From Chloroflexota bacterium (GTDB lineage Bacteria > Chloroflexota > Ktedonobacteria > Ktedonobacterales > Ktedonobacteraceae), in assembly GCA_021828635.1 (NCBI GenBank), contig JAJZEJ010000811.1, forward strand, positions 1 through 6,986: a DNA stretch of 6,986 bases, in the 5' to 3' direction. A model generated the notes under the pieces. That model saw nothing but the letters and a program-made list of their open reading frames with translations. It made no database searches and was not told where the DNA came from. The translations under genes and the position numbers were made by a program. Positions 6,135 through 6,986 of the stretch are shown piece after piece; position 1 is the first letter of the stretch, and each line of letters opens with the position of its first letter.

Positions 6135-6986
6135 CTAGACACCCATCCTCGGTCTGTATTGAATAGCCTCAGCCACGTGATTCGCCAGAATAAGCTCGTT
6201 TTCAGCCAGATCGGCGATGGTGCGTGCCAATTTTAGCACGCGATGGAAGGCGCGGGCAGAGAGATGCAATTGTTGCATGGCCGCCTTCAAGAGTTTTTCG
6301 GCTGAGGCATCGGTTTCGCAGAAGGCACGCACCTCGGCTGGCCCCATCTCGGCATTGCAGGTTAGTTTCGTACCTTTGAAGCGTGCCAGTTGCCGGTCAC
6401 GCGCCGCCTGGACACGCTTACGAATGGTCTCCGAAGTCTCTATGTTGCGCTTATCAGCCAGCTTCTCATAATCGACACGCGGTACTTCGACATGAATATC
6501 AATACGATCAAGCAAGGGGCCGCTAATACGCTTCTGATAGCGCCCAATTGCTGTCGGCGAACAGTGACACTCGCGCACAGGGTCGCCATAGTAGCCACAA
6601 GGACAGGGGTTCATGCTGGCAACCAGCATAAAGTTAGCCGGATAGGTGATGGTCCCCTGGGCGCGTGAGATGGTGACAACTTTATCTTCTAGCGGCTGAC
6701 GCAACACCTCCAACACACTCATGCCGAACTCCGGTAGCTCATCCAGAAATAGCACGCCGCGATGAGCAAGGCTGATCTCACCAGGGCGCGGCATACGACC
6801 ACCACCAACGAGACCAGCATGACTGGTCGTATGGTGCGGCGAACGAAATGGGCGCTGCAAAACCAACGGCACATCGGTTGGCAGCATACCACTGACACTG
6901 TAGATTTTCGTCACGTCGAGCGCCTCTTCAATGCTCATACGCGGCAGAATAGAGGGCGTTGTCCGTGCTAAGAGCGTCTTGCTGAA
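6135..6986 (-). CDS. comM: ComM/YifB-family magnesium-chelatase-like AAA+ ATPase, 5'-truncated by window edge
   Basis: The frame is open to the window end, giving 283 C-terminal codons; the family is usually about 500 residues. Fragment residues 1-8, F-S-K-T-L-L-A-R, are the tail of the Walker A loop. [13 protein letters not shown] (51-63) and [20 protein letters not shown] (68-87), with Walker B D82-E83, follow. Next come sensor-1 N126 in [13 protein letters not shown] with two more cysteines (C140, C142), [14 protein letters not shown] (156-169) with the conserved arginine, and the C-terminal Mg_chelatase_C domain ([19 protein letters not shown] to AEAIQYRP). ComM is known in Vibrio as a hexameric helicase that promotes branch migration when transformed DNA is integrated; YifB is the same family in E. 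coli. The role here is inferred from that family. The ATG at 6938 is internal, since homology continues upstream of it. The residue before the Walker A lysine is Ser instead of the usual Gly. Confidence 0.93.
   Translation of the reverse strand, partial: FSKTLLARTTPSILPRMSIEEALDVTKIYSVSGMLPTDVPLVLQRPFRSPHHTTSHAGLVGGGRMPRPGEISLAHRGVLFLDELPEFGMSVLEVLRQPLEDKVVTISRAQGTITYPANFMLVASMNPCPCGYYGDPVRECHCSPTAIGRYQKRISGPLLDRIDIHVEVPRVDYEKLADKRNIETSETIRKRVQAARDRQLARFKGTKLTCNAEMGPAEVRAFCETDASAEKLLKAAMQQLHLSARAFHRVLKLARTIADLAENELILANHVAEAIQYRPRMGV

Noticed and set aside
6217..6668. + strand open frames opposite the ComM-like gene
   Set aside because: They are antisense to a strongly conserved ATPase and show no protein-family features.
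6936..6938. ATG as the start of the ComM-like gene
   Set aside because: Codons upstream in the same frame continue the family sequence, including the Walker A K-T, so this Met is internal.

Overview
The window holds five protein-coding genes and one compact repeat element. It has no RNA genes, CRISPR array or complete insertion sequence that I can recognise. Base composition is fairly balanced. The mix of genes (a DUF58 gene followed by a DUF4129 membrane-protein gene, a ComM/YifB-type ATPase, a large composite TPR protein and a SAM methyltransferase) together with a GGGGCG-rich palindromic repeat fits a chromosome of a soil-type bacterium. My best guess is the Chloroflexota, class Ktedonobacteria. 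That is an impression from gene style, not a marker-based assignment.

Left part (1-2380, + strand): a DUF58 protein whose 5' end lies outside the window overlaps by 77 bases a polytopic membrane protein ending in a DUF4129 domain. This pair is the recognisable core of the MoxR / DUF58 / transglutaminase-DUF4129 gene set; a MoxR AAA+ ATPase gene would be expected upstream, beyond the window. The membrane protein resembles TgpA-like proteins but has no room for the extracytoplasmic transglutaminase domain.

Middle (2391-3251, - strand): a class I SAM-dependent methyltransferase converges on the membrane-protein gene with a 10-base gap. It has a strong ribosome binding site and a plausible promoter of its own. 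Its substrate is unknown.

Intergenic 3252-3529: a 180-base element, about 3344-3523, is bounded by two inverted copies of a GTAG-plus-hairpin unit. The outer stem base pairs are identical in the two copies, while the inner base pairs differ but stay paired. This resembles a REP doublet (BIME/REPIN) or a small MITE, and it is the most interesting structure in the window.

Right part (3530-6986, - strand): an 805-residue protein combines N-terminal helices, an uncharacterised middle domain, a 20-residue acidic linker, an NTF2-like region and five C-terminal TPR units. Upstream of it, on the same strand, is the C-terminal 283 codons of a ComM/YifB magnesium-chelatase-like AAA+ ATPase, whose start is outside the window. 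The two are separated by 187 bases that contain a candidate promoter, so they are probably transcribed separately.
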